Part shown: positions 11,007 to 23,689 of the stretch, piece after piece
Numbering within the stretch: position 1 is the stretch's first letter
Layout: every line of letters starts with the position of its first letter
NCBI GenBank assembly: GCA_026315105.1
Contig: CM048750.1
Span: forward strand, 401,291,002 to 401,355,001
From: Locusta migratoria
Lineage: Eukaryota > Arthropoda > Insecta > Orthoptera > Acrididae
Reading direction: 5' to 3'
DNA: 64,000 bases
Position numbers and translations under genes: made by a program
The notes under the pieces: generated by a model
What the model saw: the letters and a program-made list of their open reading frames with translations, nothing else
What the model was told of the DNA's origin: nothing
Database searches by the model: none

Positions 11007-13170
11007 AGGCAATAAATCTTGCTCTAATCTTCTCAGCCAAAGTGCTTCTTGACAAGCAGCTGTCAGAGCGATGTACTCAGCTTCTGTTGTTGACAGTGCA
11101 ACAGTTGGCTGTTTTTTGCTGTTCCTTGACATTTAAATAGGTAGCCAGTAGTTGATTTCCTGTCATTGGTGGCCCCTGCCCAATCTTCATCACTATAACC
11201 GGTGATGATATAGTTTTCGCCTTTTGAGTAACATAACTTCAAGCTTTTGGTGGCTTGAAGATACCTAAAAATTCTCTTCACTGCATTCCAGTGAGGCATG
11301 CCTGGATTATTAGAAAATCTGCTAACAAGACCAATCGGATATGCTAAGTCAGGCCTTCCCTAGTTGTGCACACATCAGGCTGCCAACTGTTTCTTGATAA
11401 GGTATGCTTCTCATTTTCTCTTCTACAATTTTCGATTTAGGACAAATGCTGTGGGTGAGCACTTGATTATTGTTAAGTGGAGTTCATGTACCCTTACAGT
11501 CTATCATGTTGATTTTTTTCGAAATTTGATTAATATAATGCTCTTGATCTAAGAGTAAGATTCCTTTCTTCCGATATCTTGTGATACTGATGCCTAAAAC
11601 AGTGTTAACTTCACCATGATCCTCCAGCTTAAAACTTTCTTTCAACTCATTTTTGAAGGTTGTCTTGAGTGATGAATTATTACTGAACACAAGCATGTCA
11701 TCAACATAAATAGCTACAATCAAAATATGTTTCCATTGCATTTTCTTATACACAAAAGGGTCTGCATTTGATCTTTTAAAATTCAAACTGATTATTAACT
11801 TATCTAATTTCAACTTCCAACAGCGACTCCCTTGTTTCAAACAATATACAGCTATCTTCAGTCTATTAATGTTCATGTTCTGTATTGTTTTGGTAATTAG
11901 GTCCACATCAGGAATTCGTACATAAATTTCTTCTGCCTAATCACCTTACAGAAAAGCAGTGACCACATCCCAATGATCTAGGCCAAAGTCATATTTAGCT
12001 GCTAAAGCAAATAGGTATCTTAATGAATTGTATCTAATGACTGGTGCAAGGGTTCTGTCATAGTCCAGGCAGGTTTCTGTGCGCAACCTTTTACAACTAA
12101 TCTAGCTTTATAGCGCACTAAATCTTTTTTTGTATTTCAGGTCCATTTGATACTTATTGGTTTCCTGTATGGAGGCAGAACAGCAGGTGCCCATGTGTTA
12201 TTTTCCTTGTGTGATAGTAGTTCTTCTTCCATTGCTTCTAGCCATTTATCACAATTTTCTGAGCTTAATGCTTCTTCTAGTGTAACTGGATCTCGACACA
12301 AATGTTTGGAGTGGTAAGTGATAAAATCCTCCATCTTTTTTGGTCTTGGCATTCTTGAAGATTTTCTCTGTGGCTGTACATTCACAGTTTGCTTTGTTAC
12401 TTCTTGTTGATTTTCTGAACTCTGTGGATGTACATTCACAGAAGGTTCTGTTTATTCTTGTGGGCTTTCTGAATAAGTTTCATCAGTTTCGCTAGTTGTT
12501 GTGGAACTTCTATTTGCATCAGTAGAATCAGGTTCCAGTTCAGTTTCTTCTATTCCTTTCATTTCTGTTCCATATTGATTCTTGACGGTATATGGAGTAA
12601 TTGAGCGATTTGTCTCCTGTGTTTTAACTTATTTTTTGCCTGTTTCATGTTTTCTTTCGTCAAAAATCACATCTCTTGCTTTGATATCCTTCTGGTGTAT
12701 TGATTCAAATAATCTATATGCTTTAGACTCCTCGCATTATCCTACAAGAATGCATTCGCTACATTTCTTATCCCACTTTATCCACTTGGCGCTGGGAACA
12801 TGAACATAATTACTTCCGAATTTTCGGATATGTCTGAGATCTGGCTTTCTACCTGTCCAGGACGCTTCAGGCGTAATATTTTTTAGAGCTTTAGTAGGAG
12901 ATCAATTAATCAAGTACACAGCTGTTGAGAAACAGCTTCTCCCCAAAATCTGTTAGGAAGATCAGCTTCAAATAATAAGCATCTTGCTTTTTCGACTATT
13001 GTGAGGTTGAATCTGCCAAACCATTCTGTTCCGGCGCATATTGAACTGCCGTTTGATGACGGATCCCTTCTCTTCTTAAGAAATTCGTCAGCGCTTCATT
13101 GGCGTATTCTCGTCCATTGTCCGGGCGCAAAAACAGATTTCATTGCCCATTTGTCTTTCAAACAAGTTTC

Positions 13171-13358
13171 AAATCAAATGTTTGTAGAGACTTAACTACG
13201 GGGTCATCAGTCCCTAAACTTACAAACTACTTATGAACTAGCTAATCCTAAAGACTGTACAAATATCCATGTCCGAGGGGGGATTCGAACCCCCGACCGT
13301 AGTGGCCGTGCAGACCGTGACTGGAGCGCCTCAGTCCCCTCGGCCACCGTGGCCGGCC
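13171..13358 (-). mobile_element. tRNA-derived SINE, copy 2
   Basis: Reverse orientation; head at the right end (GGCCGGCCACGGTGGCCGAG when read on the minus strand), B box GGTTCGAATCC. Flanked by the perfect 11-bp duplication AAACAAGTTTC (13160-13170 and 13359-13369). Removing it rejoins the copia 2 integrase region. Confidence 0.93.
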
Positions 13359-15089
13359 AAACAAGTTTCTAAAGTCTTTAATTATCTGAGGAATTTGACT
13401 TTTATTTCGGATGGTATACAAGAACACTTTCCTTGAAAAATCGTCAATTAGTGTAAGGAAATTTTTAGCACCATCAATTGACGTAGTTTGTGTGGGTCCG
13501 CATAGAACTGAATGTATAAGTTCAAGAATACGTTTTGATCTTGTATCAGATCGCGAAAACGGAAGTCTAGTCTGTTTTGCCTCTAAACAAATTACACAAG
13601 GAGTGTTCACCGTACCTGTATACGAAATACCGGTAGCCAATCCATTACTTAGAGCTTTCATAGCGTCTTTATTTAGATGCCCCAATCTCTTGTGCCACAA
13701 ATCTGCGTCTACAATTACTGCGGTTGTCTTTGTTTGTACTTTAACGTTACTTGGCAGATCCAGCTTGTACATTCCATTTACTAATGTGGAGTGGCTACTA
13801 AACCTTTATGGTCATAAATACAACAACCTCTATGATGAAAAGAAACAGAGTGGCTTTTTTCCACTATTTTACTAACTGACAGAAGATTAGTACTCAACTG
13901 TGGAACATCCAATATGACAGTGACTTGAATCTTATCTAAAGGATTGCCTTTCTGAACATAGATTTATGAACACTTTGTTTCTTTCACTGGCAAATTTTCA
14001 ATATTAGCCACAGCAACATGTGAATTTGACACTGATGTGACACTATTTTCTTGACATAGATATTTAGACATGCGTGCTGAAGCACCTGAATCTACATACC
14101 AGTCTGTCGGCGTGTGGTTTTCTGCTGCCAGTGTCCTGAAGAATGTTGAGTGAGATGCTGCTCCGGCCGAAGTCTTACCTCCAGTCTTCTTTCTGCTACG
14201 ACAGTTCTTTGCCAGATGCCTGTATTTATTGCAGTTATAGCATTGGGGGCGTCTTGGATGCTGTGTGTCATACTGATGATTTCTTTTGTTGGCATGAGGA
14301 GCTGCTTCGTTGTTGGAAGTTTGACAATCTACTTCACTCTTTACTTCTTGTAACAACTTTTTTAATAGAATCTCCCGTGATAGGAATGTTCGAATTTTCT
14401 AAACTCATTATCATTGGTTTATACTTATCTGGAAGTCCTGCAGCAGGATACAACCAATCCACTCTTCTTTTACTTCAAAACTGAGAGCGTTTAATCTGTG
14501 AGATGTAGATATAATTTTTGATACATAGTCTTCCACTGATGAACAGTTTTCATGAAGTGTTGTTAGTAGATTATGCAGAAGTCCAATTCTTCTATAAAGA
14601 CCAGAATCTTCATAAACTTGTTGCAGTTTATCCCATGACTCCTTTGTCGTTTTAATTTCTTGCAAATGCACGTAAATTGACGGGTGCATTGACAGAATTA
14701 TTGTGGCCCTTGCCGTACTTACTTTCTCTTGGCTCCAATTTCGCCAGTCACACATCCCCACAGTTTTGCATGCTCTAATTACGTTTTTACTGCGAATTTC
14801 CATATAGATTACTTTTCTCTGCCCATTAATTTATTTATAGGCGGCAGACAATTCGACTGTGCAAATACCATTGCATCCGGCATTCTGTGTTGTGCTTAAT
14901 ATCAAATTAAATTATCGCGCGATATTTCTGCTGTATATCCTGGGACCATAACCTTTTAGCAGTTAACATGCAGTGGTTTGAAAATATAGTTACATTTATT
15001 TCTGCAAACCAAATATTAAACACACAGTACAGTCCCACATTGAACAAATCTAAAAAAGACAATGAAGAAAAAGTTTTTTTTTAACAATG

Positions 15090-17258
15090 GCAACAGCGCC
15101 AAAGTCATTATTTGCGTGTCACATATGAGTTCTCATTTCTCACCTGTCTGCTGTCTGACCATGTGCTGAAACAGATTCTACTTGGATCTTCTTCTCATTA
15201 AATAATTGTCATATATACTGATAACATTTTTCAATACGTTTAGAACATTCATAGAATCCAGTATATTTTATGTATTTTATAGTACGTTGATTGTCAATGT
15301 GTAATACTGGACCTGAACTTTCTTCAATAACCGTAACTTCCTTTAATAAACGATCTAGCCACACTTATGATTTGCTTGCCTCACTTGCAGCAGTAAATTC
15401 AGCTTTCATTGGTGATTGTGCAACACATTTTTGAAATTTACTTTTCCACATTACTGGCCCACCACAATACTTCATTAATACTCCACTTGTAGAACGTCTG
15501 GTAAGTTTTTTGCCTGCTTGATCAGCATCACTATAAGCTTCTATTACATTATTTGTTGTTTTTATAAACTGCAGTCCATGATCAACTGTACCTTTTAGAT
15601 AACGAAGAATTCTTTTAACCAATTGCAGGTGAGCTTCAGTGGGTAATTCTTGTCCTCTTGAATACAACATTTACAGTAAAAGTTAGATCTGGGCATGTCC
15701 CCAGTGTTAAATACGTGAGACTACCAATAATCTCTCTGTAAATGTTAGTATTACAGCAGGTGGTGATTCGCCAGGTATCCATCCAGGTTCAACTGGTAAC
15801 GAGATTGGATTTGCATCAATAATTCCATATCTTTCCAACACTCTGTTTGCATATGCAGTTTGATTAACCTTCACAGAGTTTTTAGATATTTTGATCTGAA
15901 AGCCAAGATACCAATCTACTTCAATTACTACAATATCAAACTGTTCTTGTAATTATTTTATGCAATTAATAACTATTTCATCAAATCCTATTATTCATCC
16001 ATCATCCACGTGAAATAAAATCATTAAATTTTCATTAAAATACACAAATGGATCACCAGTGCTCTGTAAATTGTATTTCTTAAGATATTCTTTCAAACAC
16101 TTACACCAACATTTTGCTGCTTGCTACAGTGCACACAAGCTTTGAAGTAATCTACACACACAGGAAGTACCATCATTGTAGCCTTGTGGTTGTTACGTGT
16201 AAATTTCTTCTTCCAATGTACCAATCAGGAATGCTGTTTTCACATCAAACTGTTTAATGATCCAATTACATTGAACAACAACACATAAAAGAGCTCTGAG
16301 AGTCTCAACCCTTCCCACAGGACTAAAAGTTTCAGAAAAATCAACTCCTGGCTCTGGCTAAACCCTTTTGCAACTACTCTTGCCATGTAGCATATGATGT
16401 CATTGTTATTATTCAGTTTTGTTGCAAATACCCATTTATTATCAATAGCTTTCCTTCTGACTGGTAAATCAACTACTTTCCAGATAACAAACTTGTACTG
16501 TGATCACATTTTTTCATCCATTGCAGTTCTCCAATTTTCTGTATTTGGAGACATCAATGACTTATCATAGTCTTTTGGAACTTCCCTCAACATCATCAAC
16601 TTTGGTTGCTCAGGTTCATCTTGATAACGTTTTGGCTTCGTAAGCAATTTTCTCTCAGAACTCTAGGTCCTTCAATATTTTTAGATCCAGTCAAAGTTAA
16701 TATAATTTCCATATTCATTCCCTTCCGCATAAGCATGATGGTCTGGCCACACATTATGTCTGTCTATAGTCTCACTATCTTATAGATTAGGTGGTGTGAC
16801 ATTCACAAATTCATTCATATCTCCTGCAATATTTCCTTCTACGGTTTTCTTGTCATTCAGGCTAGATGATGTCACACTTCTAAAATCATCCATACAAAAG
16901 ATATCTACTAATTTGGTTACATCACTCTTTACTGGCTGTTGTAATGTTTCATTCTTGAATTTTACATCATGGCTGACAACAACTGTATGCCTGTCTGGAA
17001 GGTATACACGATAGCCACAGTCATCATAGCCAACTATAAAATCTTTCAAAGATTTTGCATCGAACTTCTTCCTTTTATGTGATGCAATACAGACATAACA
17101 TTCTGATCCAAATACTTTCAGATGCTCAAACTGACTTTTCTTTTCCAAAAATAATTCAACTTCTGTTTTTCCTTTACCTCTTGTTGGCCCAGTCCTGTTA
17201 AGAGTATGAGTTGCAGCAAGTACAGCCTCTGCCCATAGTGCTTTCGGTTTTGACTGCA
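15090..17258 (-). pseudogene. Ty1/copia pol 3' half, copia 3
   Basis: Enters abruptly at 17258 in the middle of integrase (SKPKALWAEAVLAATHTLNR, then FEHLKVFGSECYV and the GKTEVELF block), continues through an acidic linker and RT (16700-15680, with an HVDD variant active site near 16010) and ends with RNase H: ILRYLKGTVDHGLQF, EAYSDADQAG, RRSTSGVLMKYCGG at 15670-15365 and degenerate sequence to about 15090. The missing upstream half (gag and protease) lies at 21181-22323 on the far side of copia 4. From 14804 to 15089 is AT-rich sequence with no recognised LTR. Confidence 0.88.
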
Positions 17259-17383
17259 TTTATATATTACTTGATTGAGCACTGAGCATTTACAAACTGA
17301 AGACACATGAATAAATACACACAGAAGATATATTCCCACGATATATATACATAACAATAACCGATAAATCGATACCTATAACA
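17259..17383 (-). repeat. Partial 3' LTR of copia 4
   Basis: On the minus strand a purine-rich AAGTGGGAGTGT directly precedes TGTTATAGGTATCG..., the usual polypurine tract and LTR start of copia elements just downstream of RNase H. The repeat is cut after about 120 bp where copia 3 integrase begins. No partner LTR was found. Confidence 0.5.
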
Positions 17384-20300
17384 CTCCCACTTGATTGATA
17401 GTTTATCAATACATTGTAAATAAAATAACATAAAACACACATTATATAAAAGTGAAACTTTCAATCGAATTCTTAATTTAACAAAATTCAAAGTTTCAAT
17501 AAACGTAATAAACGAACACAATAATGACATGGAACTCAAAAAAATTATTTTTTAGAACTGTCTTTCTATGTTTACTGAACTTTTCTTTAGTCGAAGGTTT
17601 AGTCAAAATATCAGCTGCATTGCGGTCAGACTCAATATACCAACATCAAGAATTTCCTTAGCAAACAAGTCCTTAATAAAGTGAATTCATTGATACTGCA
17701 TCAATTTCCCAATCTGCATCTGAATAGCTAATTATTTTTTCTTTACTCTTTTCAAATTTCAACCCCATCTCTTTAGTAGTGTTTAAATACCTGAGAACTC
17801 CTTACCAGCCTGCCACATTTGGCTAGTAGGTCTATCCAAAACTCTACTCAACACTGAAACTTCATGTAATAAATCTGGACTAGTCGTTAGTGTGATATAC
17901 ATCAAACTACATACCAACTATCTATAAGGAACATCAATAATCGTTTCAGAATCTTCTATTTCAAGTCCAACTTCCATTGGTGTGACTACATTACGACAAT
18001 TTTCCATATTAAATTTATTCAACAACTTATTTATGATTTTATTTTACATGATAATCAAACTATCATATGTTCTGTTATATTGCATTTCTGGGAAAGAATT
18101 TGCCTCACACATATCCTTGACTTCGAAATTATTAAATAAAATGTTTACCAGATTCTCTACTTTTTCTGTTTTACCTGTAATCAAAGCATCATCAACAAAT
18201 AACAAAATGTAAACATCATTTGCATAATACAAACAATAATCATGTTGTGATCTCTTGAAACCATTTGTTTCCATTATTTCATAAAATTTATCATTCCAAC
18301 ATTTTGGGGAAATTTTAAGTCCATACAAGGCACTATTTAATTTAAAGATTTTATCAGAATCATTGAGTCCCTTTGGTTTTCTAATGTAAACTTCTTCTTT
18401 GAGTGTACTATTCAAAAATGCTGTTGGAACATCTACTTGGCACATTGTCCAGTCATTTCTTACCGCTTGTGAAATAAGAATCCTTAATGTAGTCATTCTG
18501 CATACTGGAGCATAAGAGTATTTACTGGAATCGTCTTCTCTCAGCTGGAAACCCCTAGCAACAAGTCTTGCCTTCTTGGTGCCGTCTTATTTTGACCCGA
18601 ATGCACATTTTGTGTCAATTGCCACATTTTCCTGTTAGTAGTTGAGATGAACTCCAAGTTCCTAGAGCCTTGTGTGAGTCAAGTTCCTTTTCTATTGCAG
18701 TCGTCCACTCTCGAATGGTCACAGCTTCCTCATAATTAGTAGGTTCATCTGTTTGTGTCAAGAGACAGGAAGCTGAGTATAGTTCATAGTCTTGTGGAGT
18801 GTTAATCTTTTTTCTTGATATTTTGAGGTTTTCTTCTTCTTCTTGAGAGTCTTGGTCTTGAATAATTTCTTCTTCTGAGCATTCTGATGAATTTCTTCTT
18901 GTGTCATCAATTTCATTTTTTGTGTCCCGTTTCTGTCGTAGGTGTCGGTGGCCGAGTAGAAAGACCGACACATGAATAAAGGATGCACGCTTGTGCAGGT
19001 AGGAGGTGACCAGCCAGTGGGACAGCGGAAACTAGAAACACTAGAGTAAATTAGAACGAGATATATATTTCTTAGAGACTTAGTAATACTTAACTTTTAC
19101 ATAGCTCAGTACTGCAGAATGCTGATACATAGTTGAGCTAGAGGCCTGCCTAGTGCCTATCCGATAGCCAAGTCTTCACTGGTGCCTATCTGATTCCTAA
19201 GTGTTAACTGGTTCCTATCGCAGTTCCAAGTGAACGATGTCGTTCAGTGGTGGCAACGAGCGGAGTTGTAGCAGAGGGTGCTCATGGCTGACGTTAAGAA
19301 CGCGCCGTGCATTCATGGCGGCGCGCGGCGAAAGGAGGTGGTGCGCACTTCATACTTGTGCGACACCACACATTTTTCTCTTCCTTTAATTCATAGTCCT
19401 GTTGTTTTCTGCAATATTCAAATTCACAAATCTTGTTTAAATGAAGCTAGTCTTTGAAAAAAAAATTGTCTCATCAAATCTATCATCCCTTGAACATATT
19501 AATTTGTGTTCGTCTGGTAACCAAAGCCTATAGCCACCTCCATAATATCCTATGATTACAGCAGATTTTGCCCTAGATTCCAATTTATTATACTTTGGCA
19601 GTACAGTATACCAAGCTCTGCATCCAAAAATTTTTAGTTTTGATATATCTTGTTTTCCATTCCAAAGAAGTGATGATGTTTCACCCTTTGATAGTGTTCA
19701 AGATGGCCTTCTATTAAGTTCATAAGCACTGCATCTTATTGCTTCACCCTACAGAAATTTTGGCACACCTGAGTCAATCAATTTCGTTCTTACCATGTCT
19801 GTCAATGTCCGGTACATTCTTTCACATTTACCATTACTTTGAGGACTGTAGTCTTATAGTATATTCCAATTTTATACTATTTAATCTTGCATAATGTTTT
19901 AATGAAGTTGAAGTAAATTCGCCTCCATTATCCAATCTAATTCGTTTCTCATAAATCCCATGTTGCCGCTCCAGTTCATTTATATACTCAATTAAAGTAT
20001 TTTCAGCTTCATTTTTTTGTTTTCAAAAGATAAACAGCTACAAAGTTTGAATAATCATCAATAATTACCTGAAAATATTTTTCACCAACTTGAGTCATAA
20101 GATTTATTGGTCCGCAAATATCTGAATGAATTAATTCTTCAATCCTCTTGGTTGATTTTTGCTGCTTGTTGAAAGGCAGTCGAGTTGCTTTACCTTCAAT
20201 GCACACTTCACATGGTTCATTCTTGAATGGATGTCCTAACAGCTGTACACTTTCATTATTCAAATTTCCTAATCGCCACTGCCACATATTTTCCACACCA

Positions 20301-21180
20301 GTAGAGTGAACAGTCAAACATCTTTCATCTTTCTTCAAAATACAAGCTTTCAGTACATAAAGTCCTCCCACATAATCACAAAATATTTTCCAGTCAAGTC
20401 CATTTATAGTCATACACGTTTTATTAAAAGTCACTTTAAAATTTCTAGAAACCATTTTGCTTAATGCTAACAAATTATGCCTTAATCCAGGTGGTGGATT
20501 TATTGTGATACGAAATTCTCAATTTACCTTTCTCAGCTGCTTCCATAATTTCACCATTTGCAATGTGTATAGTCACCTTCTTGTCAATTGTCTTAATATC
20601 AAACATTTATGTCTCAGAACCTCTTTCAGCATATTATCACTTGCACAAGAATCAATAATAAAATCTTCATTACACGAAACTCCAACTCCATCAGTACAGG
20701 CTACAAATGAAATTTCATCATTTTGTCCATAATTAGAAAAAACGTTATCTCTCCTATTACTATTGTAATTTCCATAACCCCAATGATGATTTTTACCTCT
20801 TCTTCCATGAACGACAGTCTTCTTAGGACACTGAGAAATGAAATGATTTTATCACCACAGTTAAAGCAACTGCTGTCATTTCTCATTCCACTGGTTGATG
20901 CTTTAAACCTCATTTCATTTTCACCTTTCATTGTTAGCCTTGATTTCAGTTTAATCTCTTCATCGAAAAGTCTTGCTTTCACAAAATCGAACTTCACGTC
21001 AGGCTGGGCTTCTAGAGCTGTTATCACAGTTTCTTATTCATTGCCTAAAGTAAGTAAAAGATGACACACCTTATCTGATTCATCGATTTTTGTACCTAGG
21101 TCTTCCAATTCTTGAGTGTTTCAAATTTTAGAAACTGATCCTCTAAGCTGTCTCTACTATTACATTTTAAATTCATTAGT
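17384..21180 (-). pseudogene. Ty1/copia gag-pol, copia 4
   Basis: Begins inside gag near 21180 (RDSLEDQFLKFE; TVITALEAQPDVKFDF), followed by a knuckle with CFNCGDK near 20860. Pre-integrase and integrase are at 20473-20009 (WQWRLGNLNNESVQLL, EVCIEGKATRLPF, ELIHSDICGPINLMTQVGEK, IDDYSNFVAVYLL). The linker is split by a solo LTR (18921-19370). RT lies at 18496-18044 with CQVDVPTAFLNSTLKEEVYI and the FVDD site (LLFVDDALIT). The RNase H end, AADILTKPSTKEKF, is near 17600-17540. It starts without its LTR, leader and gag N-terminus and is joined directly to copia 3 protease at about 21180. Confidence 0.9.
18921..19370 (-). mobile_element. Solo LTR inserted in copia 4
   Basis: A 450-bp GC-richer block that begins TGTGTCCCG and ends CGACACCACA (TGTGGTGTCG on the minus strand), flanked on both sides by CATTTTT (18914-18920 and 19371-19377). 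Removing the block with one CATTTTT joins two pieces of copia 4 in frame (coding K-N at the joint). It has no internal coding sequence. TG...CA ends, the flanking repeat and the clean excision support a solo LTR of another family, probably Ty3/gypsy-like. Confidence 0.75.
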
Positions 21181-21610
21181 TTTCTCCAAAGGGAACGCTT
21201 TCCAAAGCACTCGATGGTTTGTCACATGATGTGTATCACCACTATCAGTGAAACATTCATCACGCTCTGACATATCTATATTTGCAGATAAATCAGATGT
21301 CTAGGATATCATCATTCTTGGTCTTTCTTCTAATAACGTATTCACAACTGATAGTATAGCAGAGCCATCATGGCTAGGACAGTTCTTAGAAATATGACCT
21401 TTACATTTGCATTTAACACACACTAAACCTGTTTTGCAGTCTTTAGAAACATGTCCACTTTTACCACAAGAAAATCACTTCTTCTGAAAACATTGCAGTT
21501 GCTATATTTGTGTAGTCTCTTCCTTGTATCCGCAGCTCATAATTAAGACATCTGTTCTGCAATTTATGCCATATTTTTTTCTTCTTGTGCTAGATCATGC
21601 CATGTCACAA

Positions 21611-21736
21611 AGCCGGCTGTGGTGGCCGAGCATACTGCGTCGCGCCAATCACGATTTTCACGGCCACTACGGTCAGGGGTTCGAATCCCCGCTCGGGCAT
21701 GGATATTTGTGCCGTTCTTAATATTAGCTAGTTCAT
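21611..21736 (+). mobile_element. tRNA-derived SINE, copy 3 (3' truncated)
   Basis: AGCCGGCTGTGGTGGCCGAG head, B box GGTTCGAATCC, body to TAGCTAGTTCAT, after which the family sequence stops. It lies in copia 3 gag. No clear target duplication, in line with the lost 3' end. Confidence 0.85.
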
Positions 21737-22008
21737 CTTTTGCAGTTTCATCCATGGCAACTCTAAGTAGTGGCTTCGTATCTAGTGACAAAAAAAGACG
21801 TTTCTTTGCCCTTGAATCTGCTGTAGTCCAAATAGCTAATTTTGCAACATAACCGTCACTGTTTGGTTCTGGTTTGATTAAATTACCACTTACCACATCA
21901 TAAACTGCATCACATCCTAAAATAACTTTCATTACAATACACTAGGTTGCCCAGATTTCTTCACCAACTAATTTTTCTATTTGTTGTTTTTCTTCTACCA
22001 TGATTATC

Positions 22009-22209
22009 AAAAAAATGTTCAAATGTTTGTAGAGCTTATGTGACTTAACTACTGGGTCATCAGTACCTAAACTTACAAACTACTTATGAACTACCTTATA
22101 CTAAAGGAGGCACAAACATCCATGCCCGAGGGGGGTTCGAACCCCCGACCGCAGCAGCCGTGCAGACCCTGACTGGTACGCCGCAGTCTTCTCGGCGACT
22201 GTGTCCAGC
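22009..22209 (-). mobile_element. tRNA-derived SINE, copy 4
   Basis: Minus-strand copy with the family B box and body. Flanked by CATGATTATC (21999-22008) and CATGCTTATC (22210-22219), a 10-bp duplication with one mismatch. An A-rich tail lies at its left end. Confidence 0.88.
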
Positions 22210-22567
22210 CATGCTTATCTTCTTGGATTCCTTATCCTCTTCTATGTCTTTTTCTAAACTTTTAAAGGCCTGTTGCATAAAACTTAATCTATGTTCAACT
22301 ACCTTAAACTGATCTCCAGTCAAGCTGAACTTAGAAATTGTGTTGTATAAACGTCAATCCAAGATCATTCCCCTTGATCTAAGTTAAAGTTTGACTGGCG
22401 AATTTTCTCCGATTAACTTAGTTGAACTGAGTTCAAAGGAAGGATTGTTAAAAACTGTCTGTCTATGTCTGCAAGTTAACAATACGAAAAAGAATAAATA
22501 GGCTTACTATTACTTCAAATAAAATGATAAGTTATGCTATTTGTAATTATTTGAATAATAATCCTAC

Positions 22568-23686
22568 ATGTTTGTTACCGTATGTTTTATACGTATGGTC
22601 TACAAGTATTGTTACCTTCAGCTTTCAGATTACTCTGATGTTTCATATGAGGATGGAGAGTTTGAACGCCAAAGAACGCCTCGCGTATTTCAACACAGAA
22701 GGAATCCACTGCTAGAACTAAACGACTGGCAAATTAAATTACGGTTTCGATTAGGAAAAGACATAGTTAAAAAGCTGGGACAAATGTTGCATGCACTGTT
22801 GCAGAATCAAAGGAAACGAAATCACGCACTAAATTCAATGTTCATGATCTTACTGACATTGCGATTTTACGCAACTGGACGCTTCCAGATTGTAATTGGC
22901 GACTTATTTATCGTCAACAAAGCAACAGCAAGTAGGACTATACGCAAAGTCACTAGAGAGATCGCAGCTTTAAGACCTCTATTTAATGGGATGCCTACTG
23001 CGGAAGGTAAAGTAAGATGGGTAATCAGAGACTTTTACAAAATTTGTAACTTTCCCGGAGTTTTCGGTGCTATAGACGGCACACATGTACTAATTACATT
23101 ACCTGGTGGAAATAGCGCAGAAATCTACAGAAATCACCAAGGTTGATTTTCTATAAATGTGTAAGCAGTGTGTGATTCAAAACTTCAATTTCAAAATATT
23201 GTTGCCAGGTAGCCAGGATCTGCACATGACAGATATATATTTGGAACTTCAAGACTTCATGCCCAGTCAACTGGAGATTTTCCCCCATGTGTGCTCTTGG
23301 CTGACAGTGCATACCGCTGCTGTCATTATTTATTAACACCTATAATTCATGAAGAAACCTGCACAGAAAGTACTTATAACAGAGCACACAGGCAGACCAG
23401 AACATTTATTGAACTGTCTTTCAGTGTTGTAAGAAGTCGATTTCCATGTTTAAGTATGAAATTACCAGTAAAATTACTTCGAGATCCACCAATCATAGTG
23501 GCAACATTTTCGTTGCATAACTTAGCGATAAATGCAAACGATGACACACCTGATATTAATGATGCTGTTTCAGGAGGAAGGATGATTTATGAGGAACTGC
23601 CTGTACCTGCCTTAAATCAGGGAAACCGAAGAGATATGACATCACTTAGAACTGCAATGCTTAACAACACTTTTAGGTATCTATGA
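22568..23686 (+). pseudogene. PIF/Harbinger DDE transposase (HARBI1-like), two nonsense codons
   Basis: One continuous frame of about 372 codons from an ATG at 22568, broken only by TGA at 23144 and TAA near 23162. N-terminal ELNDWQIKLRFRLGKDIVKK and NSMFMILLTLRFYATGRFQI match HARBI1-type proteins. Catalytic blocks are FGAIDGTHVLI (first Asp), RWPGSAHDRYIF (second Asp) and RTFIELSFSVVRSRFPCL (Glu), so the DDE triad is retained. A possible left terminal sequence, AGGCCTGTTGCATAAAACTT, is at 22266-22285; I could not find its inverted partner to the right, nor the Myb-like partner gene usual for this superfamily. The stops would prevent full-length protein. Confidence 0.9.
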
Positions 23687-23689
23687 ACT

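Larger units (their letters stand above)
10789..14803 (-). pseudogene. Ty1/copia gag-pol, copia 2 (minus strand)
   Basis: Reads leftward from an ATG at 14803. Gag: VQLQ-type UBN2-like region with SWDKLQQVYE and the CCHC knuckle CYNCNKYRHLAKNC (near 14240). Protease: DWYVDSGASARM (near 14090). Pre-integrase/integrase: LWHKRLGHLNKDAMKAL, CVICLEAKQTRLPF, TLIDDFSRKVFLYTI (13772-13370). A SINE at 13171-13358 sits in the integrase core. Linker and RT follow (12439-11484) with an intact YVDD (AIYVDDMLVF). RNase H is at 11299-10789 (QPTVALSTTEAEYIALTAAC) and is split by a 55-base poly(A) run. Many frame breaks; no flanking LTRs recognised. This is the most complete copia here, covering all domains in the expected order. 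Confidence 0.93.
21181..22323 (-). pseudogene. Copia 3 gag and protease 5' part
   Basis: Gag region: KVILGCDAVYDVVSGNLIKP and KLAIWTTADSRAKKRLFLSL (21930-21780), then WHDLAQEEKNMA after a SINE (21611-21736). Two zinc knuckles follow near 21480-21380; the first has lost its leading Cys to a stop, the second, CVKCKCKGHISKNC, is intact. The copia protease motif DSGDTHHVTNHRVLWKAF is at 21250-21190, after which copia 4 gag begins. A second SINE (22009-22209) separates a further possible N-terminal stretch (22210-22323). Together with 15090-17258 this is one element missing about 300 codons of pre-integrase and integrase. Confidence 0.85.

Noticed and set aside
10789..11132. Proteins with long phenylalanine runs
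   Set aside because: Artefact of poly(A) read as poly(T) codons inside copia RNase H.
17267..17539. Hydrophobic 90-codon ORF
   Set aside because: Lies across the copia 4 3' LTR and RNase H end; AT-rich shadow frame.
22264..22290. Confident Harbinger left terminus
   Set aside because: The sequence looks right but no inverted partner was found, so it is mentioned only as a possibility.
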